DNA from: an uncultured Prevotella sp.
GTDB lineage: Bacteria; Bacteroidota; Bacteroidia; Bacteroidales; Bacteroidaceae
Direction of reading: 5' to 3'
Length of the DNA stretch: 42,988 nt
Assembly (NCBI GenBank): GCA_900548585.1
Contig: URLI01000016.1
Coordinates: 1-42,988 of the forward strand
The number at the start of each line of letters is the position of its first letter. The first letter of the stretch is position 1. The translations under genes and the position numbers were made by a program. Below the pieces are notes generated by a model. It saw only the letters and a program-made list of their open reading frames with translations, had not been told where the DNA came from and made no database searches. This document shows positions 24,317-33,033 of the stretch, piece after piece.

Positions 24317-24588
24317 AGTATATTTTCGTTGATTGCGATGCTGTTGCACATTGTCCGTACTCCAATGCCCAACAAAAAAGGAGGGCCGTATCGATGAAGT
24401 GATGAAACTCCGAGTTGAAATGATTTGAGAGCTCTCCGTCTTTGTAATCCACCGGCCTTACGGCTTAGGTTCACGAGTGAACTTTATATGGCCCGCCATT
24501 GACAAGAGAAATCTTCCCGGTTTTCTGTATTTATTTGATGAGTATCCCTATCTATACGATACGGCCGGTTTGTTCTCCTTTTCAAATG
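24317..24588 (-). other. Long 5' leader of ribE
   Basis: About 265 nt lie between the predicted start of transcription and ribE. It contains a 6-bp palindromic stem (GTTCAC/GTGAAC, about 24468-24481), a GCC-GTAA-GGC hairpin just beside it and a possible 13-codon peptide. It does not match the FMN riboswitch consensus as far as I can see. A regulatory leader is possible. Confidence 0.35.
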
Positions 24589-24620
24589 CAAAATTAGCAT
24601 TTTATCCCGTTACCTCCAAA
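24589..24620 (-). promoter_or_regulatory. Predicted promoter of ribE
   Basis: On the minus strand TTTG (complement of 24617-24620), 20 nt and TAATTTTG (complement of 24589-24596) form a full Bacteroidetes promoter. An AT-rich 8-bp inverted repeat (24629-24636 / 24643-24650) lies just upstream, between this promoter and the stop of the phosphoglycerate mutase gene. Confidence 0.65.
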
Positions 24621-24671
24621 TTTTTTAAGAAATATTCAAATAAATATTTCGAGTTGTACCTGTATTTGTGG

Positions 24672-25943
24672 CTAATTTGTCCGCAACGCCGTTTCTGTGC
24701 CTGCTTCCAGCATCTTTTCCATCAGGTGTTTTGCTGGCATCGTGCCGTATGCCCCATTACTTGTGCTTGCTTCGTCGAAAGTTTTCACGCCGTCAGGTGT
24801 CATACCTTTATAATACAATGCGAACGGAACAGGCTCGCTTTCGTGTATCCGGGTTTCGACCGGGGTTGGGTGATCGGGCAGTATCGCAATTGCCACAGGC
24901 TCGTCACTTTGTACTATATGGTTGTAGATTGGCGCGATGAGACGATGGTCGATGTCAGTTATTGCTTGCAGTTTCATTCTGAGATTCCCTTCGTGCGATG
25001 CCTCGTCGGGTGCTTCAACGTGTACGAACACGAAGTCATAACGTCGCAGAGCGTTTATCGCGGCTGCGGCCTTGCCCTCATAGTTTGTGTCGGCATGACC
25101 TGTCGCCCCCTTCACGTTTATGATGTCGAGACCGGCGTGAAGGCCTATTCCACGCACGAGGTTGACCGCGCTTATCACGCATCCCGACCTTATCTGCGGG
25201 TGGATTTCCGACAGTGGTGGCATGTCCGGGCGATAGCCTCCGCTCCACGGCCATATACTGTATCTTTCCTTCCCGTGTGACAAGTCTTTCAGTATGTCCT
25301 GCGATTTGCGTATTGTTTCGTTCAGCAGCCTGGCAGTCTGCCGGCTGGTCATTCTTTCGTGCTTTCTCCCGTCTCCATCAATGAAGACATCGCGCCTGTC
25401 TTCCAAGCCCTCTTCTGCCGTGACCGCGATTTTCTCCATTTGCTCACCGATATGCTCGTGTGGCGGAAAGCATGAGACGTGCTTGTCCCCGCCTTTTATT
25501 ACAAGCAGGTGCTGGCATAGTGTTCCTTCGACGAACCTCAATCTGTCACTGTTAATGCCTCCGTTTAGCCGGCTTATTATTTCTCTTGCAATCACGCTGT
25601 TTATGTTTCCTCCATTGTGAGAAACAATTTTGCCGTCGTCCGTGGTTATGATGTTGCACCTCAATGCCATGTCTGCCGCCTCCATGTCATAACCCATGCC
25701 GGCGGCCTCCAGCGGCCCGCGTCCTTCATACACATTGCCCGGGTCATATCCCAGTATGGTGGTGTTGGCCACCTCACTCCCCGGTGGGAATCCTTCTGGG
25801 ATTGTCGTCAGTTTCCCCGTGCGTCCCTGCCTTGCAATGGTGTCCATGAATGGCGTGTCGGCATATTGCAGAGGTGTTTTGCCACCGAGCCTCTCAACAG
25901 GGTGGTCTGCCATTCCGTCGCCTACGATGATGATGTTTTTCAT
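24672..25943 (-). CDS. Cofactor-independent phosphoglycerate mutase (ApgM-type)
   Basis: A 423-aa protein of the alkaline-phosphatase superfamily, archaeal-type iPGM (ApgM), common in Bacteroidetes. Metal-site and nucleophile regions are visible: 'VGDGMADHP' (7-15), 'PPGSEVANTTILGYDP' (53-68, S56 the likely nucleophile), 'HVEAPDEASHEGN' and 'ILPDHPTPVETR' near the C-terminus. It interconverts 3- and 2-phosphoglycerate in glycolysis. Members are sometimes misnamed homoserine kinase, so that alternative should be kept in mind. It is last in the glnS-TPR-dedA-apgM run, 42 bp behind the dedA stop. Confidence 0.9.
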   Translation of the reverse strand: MKNIIIVGDGMADHPVERLGGKTPLQYADTPFMDTIARQGRTGKLTTIPEGFPPGSEVANTTILGYDPGNVYEGRGPLEAAGMGYDMEAADMALRCNIITTDDGKIVSHNGGNINSVIAREIISRLNGGINSDRLRFVEGTLCQHLLVIKGGDKHVSCFPPHEHIGEQMEKIAVTAEEGLEDRRDVFIDGDGRKHERMTSRQTARLLNETIRKSQDILKDLSHGKERYSIWPWSGGYRPDMPPLSEIHPQIRSGCVISAVNLVRGIGLHAGLDIINVKGATGHADTNYEGKAAAAINALRRYDFVFVHVEAPDEASHEGNLRMKLQAITDIDHRLIAPIYNHIVQSDEPVAIAILPDHPTPVETRIHESEPVPFALYYKGMTPDGVKTFDEASTSNGAYGTMPAKHLMEKMLEAGTETALRTN

Positions 25944-25985
25944 CTGTCATGCTTAGAAGGAGTGCAAGGACTGCCGCGTCTGCTA

Positions 25986-26639
25986 TCAGTCCTCCGCGCT
26001 CTCCACCCTTTTTCTGGCAATCAGCTTTTTAATTGCAAAATATGCGATGCATACAAGAACCAGTGCTATGATGCTCCATTTGATGTAGTCCCCGTATTCA
26101 ATGAGTTTGTCCTTCAGTTGTTCCTCCGGGACTATCGAGTGCATATACCACCCCAGCACCGCGAGTATGCAGTTCCAAACCCCTGCGCCGATTGTAGTGT
26201 AGAGCAGGAATTTCCAGTAGTTCATCCTTGCCAGTCCTGCGGGTATTGAAATCAGGTGCCGTATCCCGGGAATGAGCCTTCCTGTTATTGTTGCGACCAT
26301 ACCGTGGTCGTAGAAATATTTCTCGCTTTTCTCCACCTTATGCTGGTTGAGCAGGCATAGGTGTCCGAGGCGACTGTTGGCGAACCTGTATATTATTGGT
26401 CGCCCGAGATAGTACCCTGCGACATAGTTTATCGACGCGCCGAAGTCAGCCCCGAGCGTCGCGAACAGTATCACGAGGATTATGTCCAGTTCGCCTCCTG
26501 CGGCGTGATATGCGGCAGGAGCCACCACAAGTTCCGACGGAACGGGTATCACGGTACTTTCCAGCAGCATAAGGAAGAAAACGAGTGGGTAACTTATATG
26601 CCCGAGGAATGATGTTATAAGTGTTTCTATCCAGTCCAT
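25986..26639 (-). CDS. DedA-family membrane protein
   Basis: A 217-aa protein from the ATG at 26639 (MDWIETLIT). It has four or five hydrophobic segments and the family signatures 'LLESTVIPVPSELVV' (about 25-39), 'GADFGASINYVAGYYLGR' (about 62-79) and 'GRLIPGIRHLISIPAGLARM' (about 119-138). DedA/SNARE-associated proteins include undecaprenyl-phosphate and lipid flippases of the inner membrane. It starts 2 nt after the stop of the TPR gene, so it is co-transcribed. The exact substrate cannot be read from sequence. Confidence 0.9.
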   Translation of the reverse strand: MDWIETLITSFLGHISYPLVFFLMLLESTVIPVPSELVVAPAAYHAAGGELDIILVILFATLGADFGASINYVAGYYLGRPIIYRFANSRLGHLCLLNQHKVEKSEKYFYDHGMVATITGRLIPGIRHLISIPAGLARMNYWKFLLYTTIGAGVWNCILAVLGWYMHSIVPEEQLKDKLIEYGDYIKWSIIALVLVCIAYFAIKKLIARKRVESAED

Positions 26640-26641
26640 TA

Positions 26642-28021
26642 TCAAAGTTTGTTGTTTTTTTTATGTGGCTTGACATTGCCGAGCAGCATCTCTGCCGCAT
26701 GAGGAGATTTCTCGAAAGCGATTTTCCTGTATTTGATATATTCCTTCTCGTTTTCGATATATAGGCAGAACAATGCGTGGTAAGCGTAAACCTCCGGCAG
26801 TTCGTCGCCGCAAATCTCGAGAAGTGACTTCGTTGTCAGGTATGCCGAAACATACAGCCGGCTCTCGTATAGCGCCATCGCTATTCTGAGATAGGTCTGT
26901 GCAGAGTAGTCCGAATCCTTCAGTGCCTTTTCATAACATTTCTGTCCCTTTTCGTATTCGCCTTTCGACATCAGCGCCAGTCCGCGCATTATGTCTTTCT
27001 CCGCGCTGTTCCATTCTGCCTTGTCGCTCCTCTCGATATATGCGAGAGCCTCGTCGCTTCGTCCAAGGTGGCACAGTGCCACGATGAGTTCCCTGTATAT
27101 CTCGCCGGTGTTTTTCGAGTCTATGGATATTTTTTCCTCCGCTTTCTTCAGGTGTTCCACACCTTCCTGCAGCCTGTTCTGTGCGATCATCGCCATCCCG
27201 AGCATCATATCTCCCCCCTCCTCGTCAGGGCGCAGGGTGCTGAAGAGCCTGAAATAGCGCGCCGCCTCGTCGTAGTTGCCAAGTTGGTATAGCGCGTTCC
27301 CTTTGTTTAGTGCCGCCTCGTCGTCGTTGGGGTTTATGGCGAGGCTGTATTCGCTGCTCACTATCGAGTCCTCGATGTCACCGTCCATCAACTGTGCCTT
27401 GGCAAGCAAATTCCAGTAGGCTGTCTCGTATGGGTCGCCGTCTATCAGTTCGTTAAGTATCTTCTGCCCCTCTTCCAGTTTCCCGTTGTCAATCAGCACC
27501 ATTGCCTTTATTTCCTTCTTGCGGTCGTTGTCCTCTCCCCCGCATTTCCCGAGCCACGCGCTCGCCATTTCAAGGCAGTCATACTCGGCATATATTCTTG
27601 CAATCTCTTCGGCAACCTCTTCCCTGTCGTCTTCCTCTACGTCATATATCTGTTGCAGCAGTTCTGCCGCCTTGGCATCCTGCCTGCGTGTCAGCATAAT
27701 CTCTGCCTTTATGTATTTGTATTCTATGTTGCCTTTGTCGGCAACTTGTTCCATAGTCCTTTCCGCCTCCCCGGGGTTATGGTCGTATGTCAGTTGCATG
27801 CGCGATTTCATAAGCAGGGCATCGTCGGCATCGGAAAATGTCACTATCACATCATCCACTATTCTCCTTGCCTTGTCCACTTTGCCGTGCATGCAATAGT
27901 AGTCAGCTATGTCCAGCAGGTCGTCAGGGTCGAAGAAGCGTCCCTTCCCCGTCCTCTCAGTTTTTTCGAACGAGCTGAGAAGCTCCCTGAACTCATCGTT
28001 GTCGTAAAAGTTGTCTGCCAT
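26642..28021 (-). CDS. Tetratricopeptide-repeat protein
   Basis: A 459-aa acidic, helical protein without a signal peptide. TPR motifs with the usual spacing are visible from about residue 35 to 420, for example 'AALNKGNALYQLGNYDEAAR' (about 238-257) and 'KDIMRGLALMSKGEYEKGQK' (about 330-350). The C-terminus is lysine-rich. It probably acts as a cytoplasmic protein-interaction scaffold. It lies between glnS (16 bp) and dedA (2 bp) in one operon. Nothing in the sequence points to a specific partner. Confidence 0.85.
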   Translation of the reverse strand: MADNFYDNDEFRELLSSFEKTERTGKGRFFDPDDLLDIADYYCMHGKVDKARRIVDDVIVTFSDADDALLMKSRMQLTYDHNPGEAERTMEQVADKGNIEYKYIKAEIMLTRRQDAKAAELLQQIYDVEEDDREEVAEEIARIYAEYDCLEMASAWLGKCGGEDNDRKKEIKAMVLIDNGKLEEGQKILNELIDGDPYETAYWNLLAKAQLMDGDIEDSIVSSEYSLAINPNDDEAALNKGNALYQLGNYDEAARYFRLFSTLRPDEEGGDMMLGMAMIAQNRLQEGVEHLKKAEEKISIDSKNTGEIYRELIVALCHLGRSDEALAYIERSDKAEWNSAEKDIMRGLALMSKGEYEKGQKCYEKALKDSDYSAQTYLRIAMALYESRLYVSAYLTTKSLLEICGDELPEVYAYHALFCLYIENEKEYIKYRKIAFEKSPHAAEMLLGNVKPHKKNNKL

Positions 28022-28037
28022 TTGCCTGTCTTTTCGG

Positions 28038-29744
28038 TTATGCCTTTGACTTCTTTGCCCAAGTGTCTTTCAGTCCGACCGTCTTGTTGAATATCAGATG
28101 CTCAGGCCTCGAGTCGTTGTCAGCCATGAAATATCCGATGCGCTGGAACTGCAGGTATTCTCCCGGTTTGCGCTCTGCGGCGAACGGTTCAACGTAGCAT
28201 TCGTTGATTATGCTTAGTGATGTTGGATTAAGCAGTTCGCGGAAGTCGCGCTCGTCTGCGCCCGGGTTCTCCACGTTGAAGAGCCTGTCATATTGTCTCA
28301 CCTCTGCCTTCACGCAGTGGTCTGCGCTCACCCAGTGCAGCGTTCCCTTCACTTTCCGGTTCGCCCCTTCCATCCCGCTCTTGCTCTGCGGGTCATACTC
28401 GGCGTATATCTCTGTGATGTTGCCATTGTCGTCTTTACTGCAGCCAGTGCATTTCACTATGTAAGCGTTTTTCAGCCGGACTTCCTTTCCTGGTGTCATG
28501 CGGAAGAACTTTCCCGGTGCGTCCTCCATGAAATCCTCCCTTTCAATCCACAGGTTGCGGCCGAATGTGATGCCATGTGTGCCGTCCGCCTCGTTTTCCG
28601 GGTTGTTAACGGCGGTCATTTCCTCTGTCTTGTCCTCTGGATAGTTCGTTATAACGAGTTTCACTGGATTGATCACTGCGCTGACCCTGATGGCTTTGGT
28701 GTTAAGGTCTTCGCGTACGGCAGCCTCAAGCAGCGCCACGTCGTTTAGCGCATCGAACTTGGTATATCCTATGGAGTCTATGAACTTGCGTATGCTTTCC
28801 GGCGAGTAACCCCTCCGGCGCATCCCGCACAGCGTGGGCATCCGTGGGTCGTCCCATCCTGCCACGAGGTGCTCATCCACGAGAGCCTTCAACTTTCGCT
28901 TGGACATCACGGTGTATGTCAGGTTGAGCCTGTTGAACTCAATCTGCCTTGGTCGGTATTCGTCTTGCCTGTCCATTTCCTGCAGTTCGTCCACGAGATG
29001 GTCATAGAGTGGCCGGTGCGGCACGAACTCGAGTGTGCATATTGAGTGTGTCACCCCCTCGAAATAGTCGCTCTGCCCGTGTGCGAAGTCATACATAGGG
29101 TATGCGTGCCATTTTGTGCCAGTGCGGTGGTGCGGGGTGTGTATCGTGCGGTAAATTATAGGGTCGCGGAAGTGCATGTTGGGGTTTGCCATGTCGAGTT
29201 TCGCGCGCAGCACCATCTTTCCTTCCTCCGCCTCCGGGGTGTTCATAAGCCTGAACAGCCTGAGGTTTTCCTCCACAGGCCTGTCTCTGTACGGCGATGG
29301 CGTGCCGGGTGTCGTCGGCGTTCCCTTCTGTTCGGCAATCTGTTCGCTTGTCTGCTCGTCAACGTATGCCTTCCCGTTTTCAATCATCCACAAGGCGAAG
29401 TTCCACAGCTTGTCGAAATAGTCGGAAGCGTAATACACGTTACCCCACTTGAACCCGAGCCATTCTATGTCGTGCAGTATCGAGTCAACATATTCAGTGT
29501 CTTCTTTCGACGGGTTGGTGTCGTCAAACCTAAGGTTGCACACACCTTTGTATTTCTCTGCCACGCCAAAGTCCATGCATATCGCCTTTGCGTGCCCTAT
29601 GTGCAGGTATCCGTTCGGTTCCGGCGGGAAGCGTGTCTGTATCCTTCCTCCGTTCTTACCCTCGGCAAGGTCTTGTTCCACTATTTGCTCCACGAAACTC
29701 ATGCTTTTCTTTTCCTCTTTGGGATTATCTTGCTGCATTTTCAT
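28038..29744 (-). CDS. glnS: Glutaminyl-tRNA synthetase
   Basis: A 568-aa class I synthetase. The start at 29744 (MKMQQDNPKEEKKS) has a GGA-type ribosome-binding site and family-like spacing; the frame is open further to 29816, but those 24 residues are not conserved. The HIGH motif is in 'GYLHIGHAKAI' (about 46-56), and the KMSKS equivalent is 'VMSKRKLKAL'. The C-terminal anticodon-binding beta-barrels are present ('GFKANAY'-type region replaced by 'VRLKNAYIVKC', 'GTLHWVSADHCVKAEVR'). It charges tRNA-Gln with glutamine. It heads the glnS-TPR-dedA-apgM operon and is divergent from mltG. Confidence 0.95.
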   Translation of the reverse strand: MKMQQDNPKEEKKSMSFVEQIVEQDLAEGKNGGRIQTRFPPEPNGYLHIGHAKAICMDFGVAEKYKGVCNLRFDDTNPSKEDTEYVDSILHDIEWLGFKWGNVYYASDYFDKLWNFALWMIENGKAYVDEQTSEQIAEQKGTPTTPGTPSPYRDRPVEENLRLFRLMNTPEAEEGKMVLRAKLDMANPNMHFRDPIIYRTIHTPHHRTGTKWHAYPMYDFAHGQSDYFEGVTHSICTLEFVPHRPLYDHLVDELQEMDRQDEYRPRQIEFNRLNLTYTVMSKRKLKALVDEHLVAGWDDPRMPTLCGMRRRGYSPESIRKFIDSIGYTKFDALNDVALLEAAVREDLNTKAIRVSAVINPVKLVITNYPEDKTEEMTAVNNPENEADGTHGITFGRNLWIEREDFMEDAPGKFFRMTPGKEVRLKNAYIVKCTGCSKDDNGNITEIYAEYDPQSKSGMEGANRKVKGTLHWVSADHCVKAEVRQYDRLFNVENPGADERDFRELLNPTSLSIINECYVEPFAAERKPGEYLQFQRIGYFMADNDSRPEHLIFNKTVGLKDTWAKKSKA

Positions 29745-29803
29745 TGTTATGTCCTTTTTACTTTTCAATACCCTCGCGGCACGATGCCGCATGGAAAACG
29801 TTG

Positions 29804-29811
29804 CAAAGTTA
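29804..29811 (-). promoter_or_regulatory. Probable -7 box for glnS
   Basis: TAACTTTG on the minus strand fits TAnnTTTG and lies 60 bp before the glnS start. No good TTTG/TTG is found 19-21 nt upstream, so only the -7 element is called. Confidence 0.4.
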
Positions 29812-29875
29812 CACATTTTATTTTTTATAGCAGATATTCCTCGTCCAAATCTTTCCTTATAACGTCAGTAATTTG

Positions 29876-29883
29876 TAATTTTG
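29876..29883 (+). promoter_or_regulatory. Probable -7 box for mltG
   Basis: TAATTTTG fits TAnnTTTG and lies 37 bp upstream of the mltG start. The -33 element is weak. It is divergent to the glnS element, about 65 bp away. Confidence 0.4.
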
Positions 29884-29920
29884 CACCCGGAATAGAATAA
29901 CTGTATAAAAAAGGTTAATT

Positions 29921-30943
29921 ATGAAATTGACAACAAAAAGGTATGTCGTTCCAATCCTGATATGCTGCGCGATAGTTGCAGGGGTGACATATTTCTATCT
30001 TTTCTCTTCCATCGCAAGAGACGGGCAGGCACACTGCCTGTACATAGACAATGATGACAACATAGACTCGGTGTTTGCAAAACTCGACACCATGACAACC
30101 TCTTCGGGGATGGCCGCTTTCTCAATGCTTGCGCGCCACAGCGGATACGGGGACAACATAATCCCAGGCAGGTATGTCTTGAAATCTGGCACTGGCGCAT
30201 TGCGGCTGCTAAGGAAACTGAAGAGCGGGGCGCAGACACCAGTGCGCCTCACAATACCGAGCGTCAGGACGGTTGACAAACTTGCGGCTGCCATAGGAAA
30301 GAAACTGATGGCAGACTCACTCGAACTGGAAAGAGCGTTTGCCGACCCTGCCGTGTGTTCAAGGTACGGATTAGACACCATGACCATAGCGTGCCTGTTC
30401 ATACCAAACACATACGACGTTTATTGGACTATTTCCGTCCGTGGGCTGCTTGACAGGATGCAGAAGGAGAGCAGGGCTTTCTGGAACGAGGACCGCCGAC
30501 GGAAGGCAAAGGACATCGGACTGACCGAAGTGCAGGTGATAACGCTCGCAAGCATCGTGGACGAGGAGACTGCCAACAATGCCGAGAAGCCCATGGTCGC
30601 ACAGATGTATATCAACAGGCTGCGTGCCGACATGCCGCTGCAGGCAGACCCAACGATAAAGTTCGCGCTGAAGCAATTTGAACTGAAGCGCATTTACCGA
30701 GCACAACTGTCCGTCAGCAGTCCGTTCAACACATACCGCAACAAGGGACTGCCGCCGGGACCGATACGCATACCGACCGTTGCCGGCATAGACGCAGTGC
30801 TGAACCACGCAAGCCACGACTATCTATATATGTGTGCGAAGGAGGATTTAAGCGGCACGCACAATTTCGCCAGAACATACAGTGAGCACCTTCAGAATGC
30901 CAGGAGATACTCCGACGCGCTTGACAGGCGTGGCATAAAGTGA
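29921..30943 (+). CDS. mltG: Endolytic peptidoglycan transglycosylase MltG (YceG-like)
   Basis: A 340-aa protein with one N-terminal membrane segment (about 8-30) and a periplasmic YceG-like domain. Family signatures are 'FIPNTYDVYW' (160-169), 'LASIVDEET' (209-217, containing the catalytic glutamate), 'LQADPTIKFAL' (240-250) and 'SPFNTYRNKGLPPGPI' (267-282). MltG cleaves nascent glycan strands and sets their length. Length is normal. It is a single gene divergent from glnS, with about 200 bp before the next gene, which has its own promoter. Confidence 0.95.
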   Translation: MKLTTKRYVVPILICCAIVAGVTYFYLFSSIARDGQAHCLYIDNDDNIDSVFAKLDTMTTSSGMAAFSMLARHSGYGDNIIPGRYVLKSGTGALRLLRKLKSGAQTPVRLTIPSVRTVDKLAAAIGKKLMADSLELERAFADPAVCSRYGLDTMTIACLFIPNTYDVYWTISVRGLLDRMQKESRAFWNEDRRRKAKDIGLTEVQVITLASIVDEETANNAEKPMVAQMYINRLRADMPLQADPTIKFALKQFELKRIYRAQLSVSSPFNTYRNKGLPPGPIRIPTVAGIDAVLNHASHDYLYMCAKEDLSGTHNFARTYSEHLQNARRYSDALDRRGIK

Positions 30944-31080
30944 TTATCATGTAGATTTGCAAACATTCAACGCGTGGCATCGCGGTCTACTGCCCTGCAT
31001 TGAGGAGTTTGCCTAAAATGTTAGCGCGGAAATCCTTTCTGTGTGGCGGAACGTGTGTCTTTGAAAAAAGTGTAAATTTC

Positions 31081-31111
31081 TTTGCCGTGATGTTTTTTTA
31101 TGTTATCTTTG
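31081..31111 (+). promoter_or_regulatory. Strong Bacteroidetes promoter for the sugar-phosphate transferase
   Basis: TTTG (31081-31084), 19 nt and TATCTTTG (31104-31111) match the consensus at every fixed position. It lies 35 bp upstream of the gene at 31147. Confidence 0.75.
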
Positions 31112-31146
31112 CACGCAACAAATCATAAAATCAAGAAATACTAACC

Positions 31147-32529
31147 ATGAAATCGCCATACAACAGGACTTTCATGCTGTCAAACATCGTGGCAGCAGTG
31201 GATTTGCTTACATTCAACTTGGTTCTGCTCCTGTGCTACCTGCTTAATATATGGCCATACGAAAACGACCACGTAATGCTCCTGTCAGACTTTTTTGTTG
31301 CCAATATTTCTTACATCACAGCGCAGTATTTTGTGGGCATAACGCTTCACGGGCGTTTCTCCACTCCGGCTTCCGTTATGCGCAACACGTCGCGGTCGTC
31401 CGTGCTTTTCACGATTGTCAACGCAGCGATTCTTGGCATGGCGCATTTTATCGTGCCAGGGTTCTGGCGGTCGCTCCTGGTGGCATCTGTGGTGTTCGGC
31501 TTTACGAGCGTGGAACGCCTCTTGCTCCGTAACTTCATGAAAAAATTACGGACAGAAGGAAAGCACAACATGAGCACCATCATAATTGGATATGGCAACA
31601 TGGTTCAGAGGGTTGCCAGTGTCATGCAAGATCCGTTTTATGGGTACAGACTTCTCGGCATCTTCGCTGATGAGGGTATAGACGGGAAATACAATTTGTT
31701 GGGACGTGTCGGCGATGTTATGAAATGGCTTGAAGAGAACAAGGTTGACGAAATATACATATCGGAAAAGGTATATGACGATGAGATGAAACCCTTGATG
31801 AAACTCTGCCACGGCAGAATGATCAGGGTGTTCTATATACCCGGAAATCACAACACCTTAGACCGCAAGACAGAGTTGCTTGAGATGGGTAACGCATACG
31901 TCATGGCACGTTACAAGGAACCGCTGATGAAGATGCCGCAGCGAATTAAGAAAAGGTTGTTCGATGTGATTTTCTCCGCCGTGTTCCTATTGTTGTTATT
32001 CCCGTGGATATTCGTAATCGTGGCAATAATAACCAGAATGACGATGCCCGGACCTATTTTCTTCAAGCAGAAGCGGACGGGGTATGACGGAAAGGATTTC
32101 TGGTGCTACAAGTTCCGCTCTATGAAAGTAAACAACGACAGCGACAAGGTGCAGGCAACGCAGGACGACCCGAGAGTGACAAAATGGGGACACTTCATGC
32201 GCCATACAAACATTGACGAACTGCCGCAGTTCATCAACGTGCTTATGGGTGACATGAGCATCGTAGGGCCGAGGCCGCACATGCTGGCGCACACCGAGTA
32301 TTACTCGGAGAAGATCGGCGACTACATGATACGCCATTATGTCAAGCCTGGAATCACGGGGTGGGCACAGACGCACGGCGAACGCGGGGAGACAAAGACC
32401 GTTGAGGACATGGCAAGGCGTGTGGAGAAGGACATCTGGTATATAGAGAATTGGGGGTTCTGGCTCGACATACAGATTATTTTCAAGACGGTGATGAACG
32501 TGTTCGTTGGCGACGATAAGGCGTATTAG
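31147..32529 (+). CDS. Undecaprenyl-phosphate sugar phosphotransferase (WcaJ-type)
   Basis: A 460-aa polyprenol-phosphate hexose-1-phosphate transferase. Four N-terminal membrane segments (about 10-120) are followed by a nucleotide-binding-like domain ('NMSTIIIGYGNMVQRV', about 139-155), a fifth hydrophobic segment (about 278-300) and the catalytic C-terminal sugar-transferase domain. That domain includes 'KRLFDVIFS', 'GPIFFKQKRTGYDGK', 'FRSMKVN', 'DELPQFINVLMGDMSIVGPR' and 'KPGITGWAQ'. It transfers a sugar-1-phosphate to undecaprenyl phosphate, the first step of a surface or exopolysaccharide. Its specificity is not readable. The HAD gene follows 16 bp later. Confidence 0.9.
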   Translation: MKSPYNRTFMLSNIVAAVDLLTFNLVLLLCYLLNIWPYENDHVMLLSDFFVANISYITAQYFVGITLHGRFSTPASVMRNTSRSSVLFTIVNAAILGMAHFIVPGFWRSLLVASVVFGFTSVERLLLRNFMKKLRTEGKHNMSTIIIGYGNMVQRVASVMQDPFYGYRLLGIFADEGIDGKYNLLGRVGDVMKWLEENKVDEIYISEKVYDDEMKPLMKLCHGRMIRVFYIPGNHNTLDRKTELLEMGNAYVMARYKEPLMKMPQRIKKRLFDVIFSAVFLLLLFPWIFVIVAIITRMTMPGPIFFKQKRTGYDGKDFWCYKFRSMKVNNDSDKVQATQDDPRVTKWGHFMRHTNIDELPQFINVLMGDMSIVGPRPHMLAHTEYYSEKIGDYMIRHYVKPGITGWAQTHGERGETKTVEDMARRVEKDIWYIENWGFWLDIQIIFKTVMNVFVGDDKAY

Positions 32530-32545
32530 CTAATATACTGTAACA

Positions 32546-32977
32546 ATGACAATAGCAACAGACTTTGACGGGACCATCGTTGAGCACCGTTACCCGGAGA
32601 TCGGCGCGGAAATACCATTCGCGACTGAGACCTTGCGAATGCTTATAAATGACCGGCATAAACTTATATTATGGAGCGTCAGGGAGGGGAAACTGCTCGA
32701 CGAGGCCATAGAATGGTGCCGCGAGAGGGGCGTGGAGTTCTATGCCGTCAACAGAGATTACCCAGAGGAAAGTGTTGAGGGCAACAACCATTTCAGCAGG
32801 AAGGTAAAGGCGGACATATTCATAGACGACCGCAACATTGGCGGACTGCCAGACTGGGGGACTATTTACCAGATGATAAAATACGGCAAGTCATTCGAAG
32901 ACGTGATGCGCGAACGATTGGGGCAGGTGCCGGAATATGACAGGCCGAGGAAAAAGCATTGGTGGCAGATTGGCTGA
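32546..32977 (+). CDS. Small HAD-superfamily hydrolase (BT0820-like)
   Basis: A 143-aa protein with HAD motif I 'DFDGTIVE' (D6 and D8), motif II 'LWSVREG' and a late acidic motif 'DIFIDDRNIGG', as in the small capless Bacteroides phosphatases. The substrate is unknown. It lies 16 bp behind the WcaJ-type gene and is probably co-transcribed, so a sugar phosphate or phospho-intermediate is possible, but that is inference. It converges with topB, whose stop is 57 bp away. Confidence 0.8.
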   Translation: MTIATDFDGTIVEHRYPEIGAEIPFATETLRMLINDRHKLILWSVREGKLLDEAIEWCRERGVEFYAVNRDYPEESVEGNNHFSRKVKADIFIDDRNIGGLPDWGTIYQMIKYGKSFEDVMRERLGQVPEYDRPRKKHWWQIG

Positions 32978-33033
32978 AGCGAACTACGCCTGCCACAGAG
33001 ATCTGCTCGTGTATCTTTCTCTTTGCGGCTTTG

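Noticed and set aside
24317..24588. FMN riboswitch before ribE
   Set aside because: The conserved FMN-riboswitch strings (such as AGGGGCAGGG and the CCGAC box) are not found in the leader.
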